Shown: positions 8,370-18,800 of the stretch, piece after piece
Layout of the letters: each line of letters starts with the position of its first letter
Position numbering within the stretch: the first letter of the stretch is position 1
Source of the DNA: Verrucomicrobiota bacterium
GTDB lineage: Bacteria; Verrucomicrobiota; Verrucomicrobiia; Verrucomicrobiales; Verrucomicrobiaceae
NCBI GenBank assembly: GCA_026397715.1
Contig: JAPLUN010000409.1
Coordinates: 1 to 64,000, forward strand
DNA: 64,000 nucleotides
Direction: 5' to 3'
Notes under the pieces: model-generated
The model's input: the letters and a program-made list of their open reading frames with translations, nothing else
The model's database searches: none
What the model was told of the DNA's origin: nothing
Position numbers and translations under genes: made by a program

Positions 8370-11300
8370 TCAGCGGGCAGAACGGCGGCGACGGAAGGCG
8401 AGGCCCAGAAGTCCAAACAGAAGCAGCAGCACGCGGGTAGGCTCTGGAACTACAACAAGGATACCGTAGGTGGTGAAGGCGCTGGTATCCCAGGCGAGGC
8501 CAGAACTGGTGAGGCTCAGATCAGGCAGATAGAAATCCCCCGTTGCTCCACCTGTGGTGAAGGTAGCAGGATTGTTAAATCCATTGTTCACGATGGAGGT
8601 CCAATCCAGCAGGTTGAACACCTCGCCGTAGGTGAAGCTTGGAGTTCCATTGGCAAACACATGCACCATGCTGCCGCTGCTCAGCGTCAATGTGCCAGCG
8701 ACATTGATGTAGTCGTGGTTTCCAGAAGCTGGAGCAATGTTGATCTCTGTAGCAACCGCTGTGTTGGCAGCTGGCGGAGTCACATTGCCATTGTCGGTGA
8801 TCAGGTTCTGCACATTGCTATACCCGTTGGCAAAGCTGGTGTCGCTGCTGAGGTAATACTGGCCATTGGCGAAAACAAAGCTGGTTGGAGCCGCCACCGT
8901 TGGAGTCGTGATCCCCAGATTCAGCATGGAGCCGCTGCTCACCACGAGATCGTGGCCGATCGTGAGAGAGCCGTTGTTGGCGCCCAAGCTGCCACCCGGC
9001 GCTAGGATGCCCACCGCGCCGGCACCGCCAACCGTCACCGTGCCAGAGGCACTGCCAAGCGTAACGTTGTCATTTGCCGAAAGCACTGCGGCATTTTGAC
9101 CCGTGAAGGTGTTGGTCGCACCACTGTAAGTGCCGAGGGTGCCCGAATTCTTGCTCACCGTGACGGCGGTGGTGTTCGTCTGGCTGCCTGCGAAGTGCAC
9201 CTGTCCGTTGCTCACTGTGGTGGCGCCGGTGTAGGTGTTGGCACCCGAGAGGATCCAGGTGCCCGTGCCGTTCTTGGCAAGGGAGGTGGCACCGGAACCG
9301 TTGTCACCCACCGGAGCGGCCAGAGTGTTGGCGTCGGTGTTCGTGCCGGTCAGGGTCAGCGTGCGGGTGGTGTTGGTGCCGTTGAGGGCTGGTGCCGAGG
9401 TGCTGGTGAGGTTCAGCGCGCTACCGGTTCCGCCGGAAGCGTCAATCGTGCCACCGGCGGTGCCAATGGTGAAGGAACGATCCGTGGTGCCGTCGGTCGC
9501 GCCGGTGCCGGTGTATTTCAGCGTAGAGCCGAGGATTTGCAGGTTGCCCGCAGCGTTGGTGGAAGCACCGATGCTACTGTTGCTGCCACCGTCGGCGAGT
9601 TTCTTCACTTCGAGCGTGCCGCTGTTCGAGATAACTGTGCGGCCGGTGTAACTATTGCTGGTGTCGCTCAGCGTGGTCGTACCGCCTCCGGCTTGGACGA
9701 AGTCACCGGTACCGCTGATGTTGTTGGCGATATTGTAGTCGTTGCTGCGGGAGATGACCAGTTGAGTGCCATTATTGATAACAGCGCCGCTGCCGAGCGT
9801 GCCGGTGGTGGTGCCATTGCCAATCTGCAATGCACCCGTGCTGATGGTGGTCGATCCGTAGCTGTTAGTGCCGGTCAAGGTCAGATCCCCGGTGCCATTC
9901 TTGGTCAGACCAAAGGCACCGCTGACATTTCCACTAACAAGGAGGCCACCGGAGGAGTTGTTCGTCCAGGTCTGGGTGGCACCCAGGGCGACGTTGGCGC
10001 TAATGGAGTGGGAAGCGGAGGTGGAATTGACGGTGATGCCACCGCTGCCGACCGTCAGCGTGTTGGTGCCGGTGCCATTGGCAATGGTAACATTGGTGGT
10101 GTCGGCCGCAGTGCCGCTGCCCGTAAAGGTCAAACTGGCGATGCTGAAGCTGCCATCCAGCGTGGTGGTGAAGTTAGCCGCAGCACCGGAGTTAGCCGTC
10201 ATGAAGACATTGGTCGTGCCTCCACCAGGAATCTGGTTGGCGTCGATCGTGCCAGCAGCATCCGTGGACCAGTTGGTGTTGTTACCAGCGCCAATGCTGC
10301 TCCAGCTGCCCGTGCCGCCGGAACCCTGGTCGCCCGTCCAGTAAGCATTGAGTGCAAACGGGTTGGTAAACACGCTCAACTGCAACTTGGTCGTGGTGGC
10401 GAGGAAATTGGCCGCCGTAGAGGCATTGCCAGTGTCCCACACGAGACCATAGCTGCGGCCACCACCGATCTGCACCAAGTTGCCACCGGCACCGAAGGTA
10501 ATGTTGCCTGTTCCTGCACCAAAGGTGAAGTCACCCGAAGCCGTCGAATTGGCACCGAAGGTAACCAGGTCATACGTACCATTGGCCAGTATCGTTCCGG
10601 CGATGGTGTTCAGGCCCACAATCGTTCCACCTGCATTCAGAAGCAGCCTCTGGTTCACCGCGATGAGGTCCTTGGTATTGGCCGTCGCATTGATGTCCAT
10701 GAGCAGGGATGCCGCCGTAGAAGCCCCGCCCAAGGTCAAGATGGTGGCACCCGCCGTGGCGCTATTCAGCGTCAAAGTATTAATCGTGCCGTCCTGCAGG
10801 CTCAGGATGCCGGCTGTGGCGGTGCTATTCACGGTGACGCTGGCGGAACCAGAAGTGCCGATGGTCCGGTTGCCAGTGATCTTCAGGGTGGCCGCATCGG
10901 CCACGGTAATGGCAGTGCCAGCCAACGAACCGCCAGCCCCGAGCTCAAGAGTACCCGAAGTCACGGTCGTCGTCCCGGTATAGTTGCTCGCTCCTGTCAG
11001 AGTGGTCACGCTGGAAACACCGCCAGCCTGCTGGAGGGAGCCGGTGCCGGTGATGACGTTGCTGATGGTCAGAGCATTGCTGCGATTGACCACCAAGGCA
11101 CCGTTGTTGGTAATCGTTCCGGTACCTGTGCCGAGATCCCCTGTGGTGCTGCCATTGCCGATCTGCAGCGTTCCAGCGCTGATCGTGTTTGTGCCCGAGT
11201 AGGTGTTGGCTGCTGTGAACACCAGCTTGCCCGCGCCAGTCTTGGTGATGCTGTCGCCCGCACTGCCAGATCCGTTAGAAATCGTGGCGTTGACAGTCAG

Positions 11301-14300
11301 GTCGTCGGTTGCGGTGCTGTCCCCCACGGCGAAGGTGCGATTGGCCGCGCCAGGAAGCCCCGTTCCCACGGCGGTGCCGCCCAAGGAAACAAAACCAGAA
11401 CCCGAGATCGTGGAGCCATTCGGATTGTTCGTGGCATCGTAGGTGACGTTGCCCAGCAAGGTCAGAGTGCCTGAGGTGCCTGTCTGAACGTTGTTGGTGC
11501 TCGTGCTGGTCGCACCCGCTCCGCCAAAGGTAAGCGAAGCAATGCTATTGGTGAAATTAGCCAGATTAAGCAGTCCGGTTTCACCAGCAGTCGTGTTGTT
11601 GATGGTCACGGCTGAGGAAGACGGCAGAGCATTGCTGGCCGCTAGGGTGATCGTGCCACGGTTGATCGTGGTGGAGCCACTATAGCTGTTCGGGCCGCCC
11701 AGGGTCAATGTGCCGCTGCCCACCTTCACCAAGTTCAAGGTGGATCCCACGTTGTTAGTGATCGCACCACCAAAGCCTGTGCTGCTCGAGTCTCCAACGG
11801 TGAAGGTTGCAGTTCCTGTGGTAGCTGAGTTGGTGATAAGACCGCCGGTGGTGCTGCTGTCGCCAGCCAGTGACGCAACCGTGGTGCTGTTGGCATTCAG
11901 ATCCAACGTACCGCCGGACAGCACCGAAAGCGCCGTGGCTGTGGGGAGCGCACCCAAGTTGCCCAGCTTGAGAAGACCACCGCTGACTGTGGTGGCACCG
12001 ACATAACTGTTGAAGCTGTTGGCCACGGCCGCGCCACCGAAGGTGATGTTCTGGTTCACCACCGAGGCGGTGAGCGCGTTGTTCAGGGTGATGATGCCCG
12101 TGGCTGTGTCAACATTCGTGATGGTCGTGGAGGCGGCAATACCCACGCCCGTCACCGTCGATCCAACGGACAGCGTGGCAGCCTGCCCAGTGCTCACCGT
12201 CAGGGTGGTGGCACCTGCCGCCCCGGCAGTGGACGCGTAGGTCTGGGTCGTGCCAAAAGCAAAGTTACCCGCGTTCGTGGTGGCCACGGCAGCTTGCGAA
12301 AGGGTGACAGCACTGCCTGCTACAGACGACACCGTCGTCCCCGGAGCAATACCTGTTCCATGAACAGTCATGCCAGCGACAACACCTGCGGCGGCAGTGG
12401 CGCTCAAAGTGAGCGTCGTTGTGCCAGCAACGGTTGCATTTGTGGCAGCACCAGTCGCGCTAAGCGCACCAGTCGTCGTCGGTGTCAAAGTCAACGTACC
12501 GTCGCCGACTTTCAACAGACCGCCCGCAGTTCCGGTCACAATGCCACCCATCGTGGCGGTCACCTGCGGGCTGGTCACCGTGAGGGTGCGCGCCGCGCCG
12601 CCCAGGTTCACCGTTCCGTTCAGCGTCAGGTTGTGCGTGCTGGCCGTTCCACCAAAAGTGAAGTTGCCATTCACCACCACGTTGTTCGAGAAGGTGCGGG
12701 CGGTGTTGTCAGACTGGAGGGTGGTGCCCCCTGCAATGGTGAGTATGCCTGTGCCCAACGGACCGCTGGTGATGCCGGCACCTGCGGTGCTCGTCGTGCT
12801 GGCAGCACCAATGATGAGCGTGCCCGCGTTGAGCTGCACACCGCCTGCGAAGGTGCTCGCACCGCTCAGCACCAAGGAACTGGTGCCTGCTTTGACAAGG
12901 CCTGCCGCCGTGGTGCTCATGGTGTTCTGCACCACACCGCTCATGATCATTCCCATGGGGGAACTGCCGTTGACCGTGATGGTCTTCGTCACGCCATTGA
13001 GTTCAAGGATGGAGGCAATCGTTGGCGTGAAGCCATAGTTGTCGTTGGTCGTGGTAATAGCACCGTTGATCACGATCGTGCCACCGGTGACGGTCGGAGT
13101 GGCCGAGCCGCCACTGTTGTTGAAGGTGAGCGACTGGAAGGTGTTCTGATTGACCAGGGTCAGGACTCCACCGCCGTTGATGGTGATGTTGCTAGTGGGC
13201 GCGATGGAGCCGTTGTTTGTGATCTGGGTGGCATTGGCATTGTTCAGGATCAGGTTGCCGGGAACCTGGATACCACCGAGCTGGGAAGCCGCGTTGCTGA
13301 TCTGGAGCGTGCCTTGGTTGACCACCGTGTCACCCGTGTAGGTATTGGAGAAGTAAGGCAGCGGTGCAGTGAAGGTGAGCGAAGTTGCACCAGAGCCAGT
13401 GGCGGCCGCAGACAAGACAAAGGACGTGCCGTTGGTGATGGAGGCGATGGTCGTACCGTTGGGAATGTTGGTGCCGAAGACAGGCATGCCGACCGCCAGG
13501 CCCGTAGTGCTGCCCGCGGTCACCGCCGTGGTTCCGGCGAGGGTGAAGGTGGACGTGGTGCTCGGCACGTAGTTGGCAATCGGCGCTCCGAAGATCAGAT
13601 TGTTCGAGGTAGCCGAGGCAGTGGCATTAGCCGCTGCGCCAGTACTCGCACTGACAAGCGTCACGGTGTTGCCACTGACGGATCCAACGACCGTATTTTG
13701 CGGAATGCCGACCCCCTGCACATACATGCCAGCCACGATGCCCGCCGCCTCAGCCGCTGAGGCCATGGTGATGGTGTTGCTAGCACTGGTGACGGAGGCG
13801 ATGGCCGTGCGGCCGACCGCGGGAGACACACCATAGTAGGCATTGGCGGTACCAGTGGCGGAAGCGTTGGCAGAAAGGGTGATGGTGGTACCATCCACGA
13901 TGCTCGCGACCGTCGTGCCGGACGGAACGCCAGGGCCTTGCACTGGCTGACCGACGAACATGCCCAGGCTGCTCAGGACCTTAACCGTGCTGCTGCCGCT
14001 GGTGGTGGCAGAAATGATGGAACGCTCGGCAGGTGCGGTAGCAGACAGCGAAGTCACGGCCGCCGTGGTATTCGCTGAGATGGTGACCGTGGCACCGGCT
14101 CCGGTACCGGAGAGGGCGGTAATGTAGGAATTGGCCGGGATACCCGTGCCAGTGACCAACTGACCAACCACGAGGCCGGTGGCATTCGTCAGCGACAACG
14201 TATTGGTGCCGCTGGTATTGGACACGGCGATCGTGCCTTGAGTCGCAATAGGAGCGAAGAGCAGTGTCGCGGAGCCCGTGCCGGTCGCATTAGCGGACAG

Positions 14301-15815
14301 GGTAACGGTATTGCCAGACACACTGATCACAGTGGTGTTTGCCGCCAGAGTGCCGGTGCTGCCGACAGCCGTGGAGACCACCATACCTGGATACACCACC
14401 GTCCCGGCCGGAACGGTGACTGTGGCCGAGCCGCTGGTCACATTTAGGTTACCAAGCACCTCGGTCGTCGGCGCAGTGAAGGTCGTATCTGCAGCAGTCG
14501 CGGTGCCAGTCGTCACATTCTGGCTGACGGTGAGGGTCGTGCCACTGTTGATCTGGGTGATGATGGAAGAGGCTGGGATGCCCACGACGCCCGCGTTCAA
14601 ACCCATGCCGACTACAAGGCCAGCAACACCCGTCTGACCGGTGCTGTTGGCACCGGCAGTGGTGACCAAGGAGCTGCCTGTCGTCGAGCTGGCAAAGCTG
14701 AGACGCGGCTCAACACGGATGGCGACCGTCGCGCCACCCGACTTCACGAAGTTCACCGCACCGCCGCCGTTGTTTTCCAGGCGGCTCAGGAACTGGGTGG
14801 TCCCGTTGTTGGCGAATGCGTAAATGGTTGAGTTCGCCGTGGTGCCGGCGGTCATGCGGCCATTCAGGAAGTTCACCTGCTGGCCGTTGTTGTTGGTAAG
14901 AATACCACCGGTTCCGATGGTCAGCAGCTGGTCCATGGAACGGAACAACACACTTGCTGCTGCGGACGCGGCAGTATTGCGCACCGCCCAAGAGTTGATC
15001 GTGCGAGCGGTGATGTCCGACACGCCGCCACCGGTGTTGATGTTATCTGCTGCAACACCAGCCGTGATGGCATTGGCGGAATAGCCTCCAAACGGCGTCT
15101 GGCCGTTGGTGCTGAAGCCCAGGTTGCCGACCCCGAAAGCGCCGGTGATTGGATCCACCGTTGAGCGGTAGCTGGCGAAGTCTGCGCCGTTGATCACCGC
15201 CCAACCGCCGATGATGCCATTGACGAGCGTTGGCGCGGAGGTGATGACGATCTGCGGGTTGGCTCCCTGGTTGAGCAGGGCCGTGTTGGATGCATTGACG
15301 ATAGTGCTCACCGGGCCGCCAAGGTTGCCGCCGGCACTCGTGAAGTTGATGGTGGACTGCACCGCACTGCCACGGGTGAGGCTGGCGAGGGTCAGCACCG
15401 AGCTTGATCCAGAGGTGGCGCCACTGGCGAAGATGGTATTGTTGATGACGTTGGCACCACCGTTGATGGTGATCGCGCCGAGGGTCTGGGTATCTGAAAT
15501 GTCGCCGGCTAGGAAGGACAGGGTGCCGCCTGTCATGCTGAAGGCACCCGCGCCGATGCGGGAGGAACTGACGATGCCGATGCCACTGTTGTCGAGTGTC
15601 ACCTGACCAAATGGCAGGCTGATTGTGCCAGTGGTGGTCATGGTGGCGCTATCACGGAGAACCACAGAGCCGCCACGCACAGTGAAGCTGCCTGAGCCGA
15701 GGTTGCTGGCACTCACAAGAGTGAGGCTGTTGGAACCCTGTTTTTCAAAGTTGATGTTTCCACCGGAGATAGCTCCCGCGAAAGTGGTGGCTGTGTTGTC
15801 CTGAACCACCAGCAA
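8370..15815 (-). CDS. C-terminal part of giant autotransporter-repeat PEP-CTERM protein (frame-shifted)
   Basis: These 2,481 residues almost certainly continue the reading frame 15865-36423 rather than forming a separate gene. The ORF has no ATG, no ribosome binding site and no signal peptide; it opens inside a repeat unit (AGTVTNSSGTTATLLVVQD) that completes the unit cut off at the end of the upstream frame. It is built of autotransporter-associated beta-strand repeats (TGTTTVTSGTLELGAGG type) and eight copies of a GTGIP-type module, six of them clustered between about 13.4 and 14.65 kb. The tail is a PEP-CTERM sorting signal: VPEPTR, a hydrophobic Leu-rich helix, then RRRRSAR. PEP-CTERM proteins are normally sorted by an exosortase; none is in the window. 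Confidence 0.85.
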   Translation of the reverse strand: MLVVQDNTATTFAGAISGGNINFEKQGSNSLTLVSASNLGSGSFTVRGGSVVLRDSATMTTTGTISLPFGQVTLDNSGIGIVSSSRIGAGAFSMTGGTLSFLAGDISDTQTLGAITINGGANVINNTIFASGATSGSSSVLTLASLTRGSAVQSTINFTSAGGNLGGPVSTIVNASNTALLNQGANPQIVITSAPTLVNGIIGGWAVINGADFASYRSTVDPITGAFGVGNLGFSTNGQTPFGGYSANAITAGVAADNINTGGGVSDITARTINSWAVRNTAASAAASVLFRSMDQLLTIGTGGILTNNNGQQVNFLNGRMTAGTTANSTIYAFANNGTTQFLSRLENNGGGAVNFVKSGGATVAIRVEPRLSFASSTTGSSLVTTAGANSTGQTGVAGLVVGMGLNAGVVGIPASSIITQINSGTTLTVSQNVTTGTATAADTTFTAPTTEVLGNLNVTSGSATVTVPAGTVVYPGMVVSTAVGSTGTLAANTTVISVSGNTVTLSANATGTGSATLLFAPIATQGTIAVSNTSGTNTLSLTNATGLVVGQLVTGTGIPANSYITALSGTGAGATVTISANTTAAVTSLSATAPAERSIISATTSGSSTVKVLSSLGMFVGQPVQGPGVPSGTTVASIVDGTTITLSANASATGTANAYYGVSPAVGRTAIASVTSASNTITMASAAEAAGIVAGMYVQGVGIPQNTVVGSVSGNTVTLVSASTGAAANATASATSNNLIFGAPIANYVPSTTSTFTLAGTTAVTAGSTTGLAVGMPVFGTNIPNGTTIASITNGTSFVLSAAATGSGATSLTFTAPLPYFSNTYTGDTVVNQGTLQISNAASQLGGIQVPGNLILNNANATQITNNGSIAPTSNITINGGGVLTLVNQNTFQSLTFNNSGGSATPTVTGGTIVINGAITTTNDNYGFTPTIASILELNGVTKTITVNGSSPMGMIMSGVVQNTMSTTAAGLVKAGTSSLVLSGASTFAGGVQLNAGTLIIGAASTTSTAGAGITSGPLGTGILTIAGGTTLQSDNTARTFSNNVVVNGNFTFGGTASTHNLTLNGTVNLGGAARTLTVTSPQVTATMGGIVTGTAGGLLKVGDGTLTLTPTTTGALSATGAATNATVAGTTTLTLSATAAAGVVAGMTVHGTGIAPGTTVSSVAGSAVTLSQAAVATTNAGNFAFGTTQTYASTAGAAGATTLTVSTGQAATLSVGSTVTGVGIAASTTITNVDTATGIITLNNALTASVVNQNITFGGAAVANSFNSYVGATTVSGGLLKLGNLGALPTATALSVLSGGTLDLNANSTTVASLAGDSSTTGGLITNSATTGTATFTVGDSSSTGFGGAITNNVGSTLNLVKVGSGTLTLGGPNSYSGSTTINRGTITLAASNALPSSSAVTINNTTAGETGLLNLANFTNSIASLTFGGAGATSTSTNNVQTGTSGTLTLLGNVTYDATNNPNGSTISGSGFVSLGGTAVGTGLPGAANRTFAVGDSTATDDLTVNATISNGSGSAGDSITKTGAGKLVFTAANTYSGTNTISAGTLQIGNGSTTGDLGTGTGTITNNGALVVNRSNALTISNVITGTGSLQQAGGVSSVTTLTGASNYTGTTTVTSGTLELGAGGSLAGTAITVADAATLKITGNRTIGTSGSASVTVNSTATAGILSLQDGTINTLTLNSATAGATILTLGGASTAASLLMDINATANTKDLIAVNQRLLLNAGGTIVGLNTIAGTILANGTYDLVTFGANSTASGDFTFGAGTGNITFGAGGNLVQIGGGRSYGLVWDTGNASTAANFLATTTKLQLSVFTNPFALNAYWTGDQGSGGTGSWSSIGAGNNTNWSTDAAGTIDANQIPGGGTTNVFMTANSGAAANFTTTLDGSFSIASLTFTGSGTAADTTNVTIANGTGTNTLTVGSGGITVNSTSASHSISANVALGATQTWTNNSSGGLLVSGNVSGAFGLTKNGTGDLTLTGTNSYGSTTISTGALQIGNGTTTGTLGSGAVINNGTQLVISRSNDYNIANNISGTGDFVQAGGGTTTLSDTSNSYTGRTVISNSGTLEVKKLADGGSNSSIGASTNAAGNLQILGSTLKYTGTGATDGTTDRSFTIGTAGGTIDASGGTGSALNLTSTSAPALNGTNTTRTLTLTGTNTDANTLAAPVGDNGSGATSLAKNGTGTWILSGANTYTGATTVSNGQVHFAGSQTNTTAVTVSKNSGTLGTYSGATNTFTGQNAAVLSANDNVTLGSASGTVTVGGAGAVGILAPGGSLGANNGSLTIGHDLVVSSGSMLNLGITTPTVAAPTSFVFANGQYYLSSDTSFANGYSNVQNLITDNGNVTPPAANTAVATEINIAPASGNHDYINVAGTLTLSSGSMVHVFANGTPSFTYGEVFNLLDWTSIVNNGFNNPATFTTGGATGDFYLPDLSLTSSGLAWDTSAFTTYGILVVVPEPTRVLLLLFGLLGLAFRRRRSAR
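12120..14640 (-). repeat. Eight GTGIP-type modules in the giant protein
   Basis: Eight divergent copies of a module of about 40 residues, with pattern hydrophobic-VGM-x-V-x-GTGIP-x-x-T-x-V-x-SV-x-G-NTVTLS. Six lie at about 14600, 14370, 14150, 13945, 13715 and 13480, a spacing near 225 bp (75 residues). Two more lie near 12370 and 12150. Four further copies are in the upstream frame, near 34340, 34120, 21290 and 16540. They differ from the beta-strand repeats around them. Confidence 0.7.
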
Positions 15816-15864
15816 CGTGGCAGTGGTGCCGCTGCTGTTGGTGACGGTGCCAGCACCACCAGCA

Positions 15865-15877
15865 TTAGATGTTTAAA
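15865..15877 (-). other. Frameshift site joining the two parts of the giant gene
   Basis: The upstream frame reads ...LTNTTLNI then TAA (15867-15865). The downstream frame is +1 relative to it and is itself blocked by TAA at 15875-15873, so the shift must fall in the few bases between (about 15872-15867). Removing one base or adding two restores TTLNI-(S)NAGGAGTVTNSSG. The site is not in a homopolymer. The heptamer TTTAAAC lies just before it in the T-TTA-AAC register, but a -1 slip there leads to the wrong frame. Confidence 0.8.
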
Positions 15878-18800
15878 GTGGTGTTGGTCAGCCTGCGGAT
15901 GGCCTGGGTGTTGCCATTGAGGTCGAACGTGCCGCTGTTGACGTTCAGGTCAGCAACCGTCGCGACGGTTGCCGTCGGGATCACAAGCAGCGGATTCGTG
16001 CCAAGGCCGGTGCCGAGCTGCAATGTGCCATTATTCACAGTAGTAGCGCCTGTGTTGTAGCTTCTGCCGCTCAAGATTGCTGTGCCTGCGTCGGATTTCA
16101 CGATCCCGCCCGTGCCGAGGATGGTGGAGCCCAAGCTGAGGGTGGTGCCGGAACCGAGCACATGGAAGTGCATTGGGTTGGCACCGGAGATGATGGAGCC
16201 GCCGGAGAAGCCGGTGTTGCCAGAGTTGGCGATCACGCCGCCACTGGTGATGGTGAGCGTGTTGAGGGCGCCGTTGAGGCCATAGAACTGGCCGCTCGGA
16301 CTGTTGGTGGAAGCCAGGTTGCCGCCACTGAAGTAGCCAACACCACCGCCATTATTAAGCGTGAGGCTCTGGAATGTCGTGGCCTGCTGAATGGCGTTCG
16401 ACACGGTGGTGACAAAGTTGGCGGCGGCGGTGGCTCCAAAAGTGATGCGTTGGGTCTGCAGGCCACCTGTTGTGGCTGCACTCAAGGTGATGGTATTCCC
16501 TGCCACGCTGCTGATCACCGAGTTCGCTGCAATGCCGGTGCCACTGACAGCCATACCCGCAAACAGATTGGAAGCATCCTGAACCTGCAGTGTGGTGGAG
16601 TTGTTCATCGACCCGTTCAGCACCACTCCTGCACCGGTGGTTGACGTGAGAAGACTGCGGTACTCGGCAGAGGTCAGCAGACGGAAGCCGTTCGTGTCAT
16701 GGGTAACGAATCCGCCCGTGGTGTTGGTGGAATCGATGCCGATGATGTCAGGACGGATACCATTCGTGACTGAGCCGCTCGTTCCAGGGTTGGTACCAAC
16801 GAGAGTAGGTGTCGTGGCAAAGACTGTGACTCGGTTGGCTCCGGCAGCACCGCCGCCCAAGGTGCCGGTCGCACCCGCATTGAGCACCAAGTTGCCAGTG
16901 TTTGCAGCACTTTGTGCGGAGAGCGTGCCCAGGTTGATACGGGTCTGGTTGCCCGTGTTCTGCGTCAGGTTCCACTGGGTCTGACCAGCTAGGTTGGTGA
17001 CGGTGTTCAAATTCTCGACCACGGCGGAACTGCTGCTGCCCTGATAGTTCAGGACACCACCACGGTTGTTGAAAACACGGTCGGCGGTCGTTGTCTGGAT
17101 CGAAGTGGTGCCACCGAGGCGGTCACTGATGGCACCGGTGCCGTTCAAGGTGAGGACACCACCCCTGCCGAGGTTGGTGGTCACAAAGCCCAACTTACCG
17201 GTGGCCTGGTCCATGAGGACAGCATCACCGAGGATGGTCAGCGTGCCCAGCAAGGCACCTGAGCTGTCGCCTGTGAGCGTCCAGTCTCCCGAACCAACCT
17301 TCGTGACTGACAGCAGGCCGGAGGTGTAGTCACTGAGGAAAGTGCCCGCGAAGGTGCCAGAGGTGCTGTCACCCGTGACCAACGTGGCCCCAGTGCTGAC
17401 GTTGAAGTTCTTGATGAAAGTGCCTGTCGCGCCGCTGATGGTGCCAACCACAATGTTGCTGTTGCCACGCATGTCGAGAATGGTCCCGGTATTGGCAAGA
17501 TTGATGGCAGTGGAGACATAATTGGAGGCCGCCGTGCCAGTGCTTGGGCCGAGCACCAGAGTTCCGGCATTGACATTGACCATGAGTGTCTGGCTGCTGA
17601 AGCCGCCCAACTGAAGAACGCCTGCGCCTTCCTTATTGATGGTGCCGCTGGTAAGGATATTCGAGTTGATGGCGAGACCAATCTGCTCATTCGACTGACC
17701 GGTGGTGCCTTGGACTGCAGTCAGTCCGCCAGCCACCTGGGCCACGGTGATGGTTGCCGTCGAGGGCAGCGCGAGGCGTCCGCTGAGCATGGGCACGATG
17801 CGTACATCATCCAATGCGCTGGCGCTGATTGTATCAACCGTGTTGGTCAGAGTCAGAGTGCCGATGCCACTGATGACAAAGGTGCTGCCAGGACCGTTCG
17901 TCGCCGTCACGAATCCACCTTGCGACTGGAACGCGAGCTTGGAAACCGTTTCGTTGAAACCATTGAGATCCCAGGCTGCACCACCGCGAACTGTGACTGT
18001 GGCAGTGTCAGCGATCTGCTGGCTGCCGAGATTGCGTGTGGTGGCATTACCAACGCCAGCAGTGTCACCACCGCTCTGAGTGCCGCCTGTGACCACCAGG
18101 CTACCGGTGATCGCATTGCCAGAACCGGTCTGATTGTTGAGGAGAAGGAGTACGCCGTTGCTATAAGCGGTGCCGGTATAGGTGTTGGCGTTGGCGAGGT
18201 TGATGGTCGGGGTGTTGGCAACCTGGGCCATGGCGTCCATCACCAGATCAAAGGTGCCGGCGCCGTTGGCACCGATGTCGGAGTTGATGGTCAGGGTATT
18301 GGCACCGTTGTGGAGGAAGAGTTCTGAGCCGCTGGTGGTCAGGCGGCCACGAACCGCCGTAGAGCCGATCGTGCGTGCGGCATTGTCAGTGCCGGAGAGA
18401 AGGCCCCCAGAGGCGAGGGTGAGCGTGTCGGTGCCTGCAGCGAAGTTCACCGTGGAAGCCGCACCGTTCAGGGTGAGGGAGTTGATGATCTGGCCTCCGT
18501 TGATCACACTTTGAGTACCGCTAAAGCGAACGTTGCTGGTGCTGGTGGCCGCTGCCAGCGTGGTTGTTTGTTCGATGCCGTTCAACTGGCGGATGCCAGT
18601 GGCGGGGTCGTATTTGGCAAACTCGGCGTTTACAGCAGCGAGGGTGCCGTCATTGGTGACCACGGTGGCCCAGCCGCCGATGATATTGCTGGTGTTGGCG
18701 GTCAGGCCTGCGGCGGTGGCGGTGACGAACGGATTGTTGCCCAGCACACCGCCACCAGAAGTGAAGGTGAGGGTGGAGCCAGTGGAGCGGCTGAAGGTAC

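Noticed and set aside
9096-11474. Long plus-strand open frames opposite the giant gene (also 12294-13760, 21430-23949 and 29731-31221)
   Set aside because: They mirror the repeat-rich minus-strand gene, where Gly/Thr/Asn/Ala codons rarely give antisense stops. The predicted proteins are low-complexity without domains.
15815-15815. TTG at 15815 as start of an independent gene
   Set aside because: There is no ribosome binding site or signal peptide, and the repeat homology begins upstream of it.
15871-15877. TTTAAAC as a programmed -1 frameshift signal
   Set aside because: It is in the correct register for slippage, but a -1 shift leads into a frame different from that of the downstream part, which needs +1 or -2.
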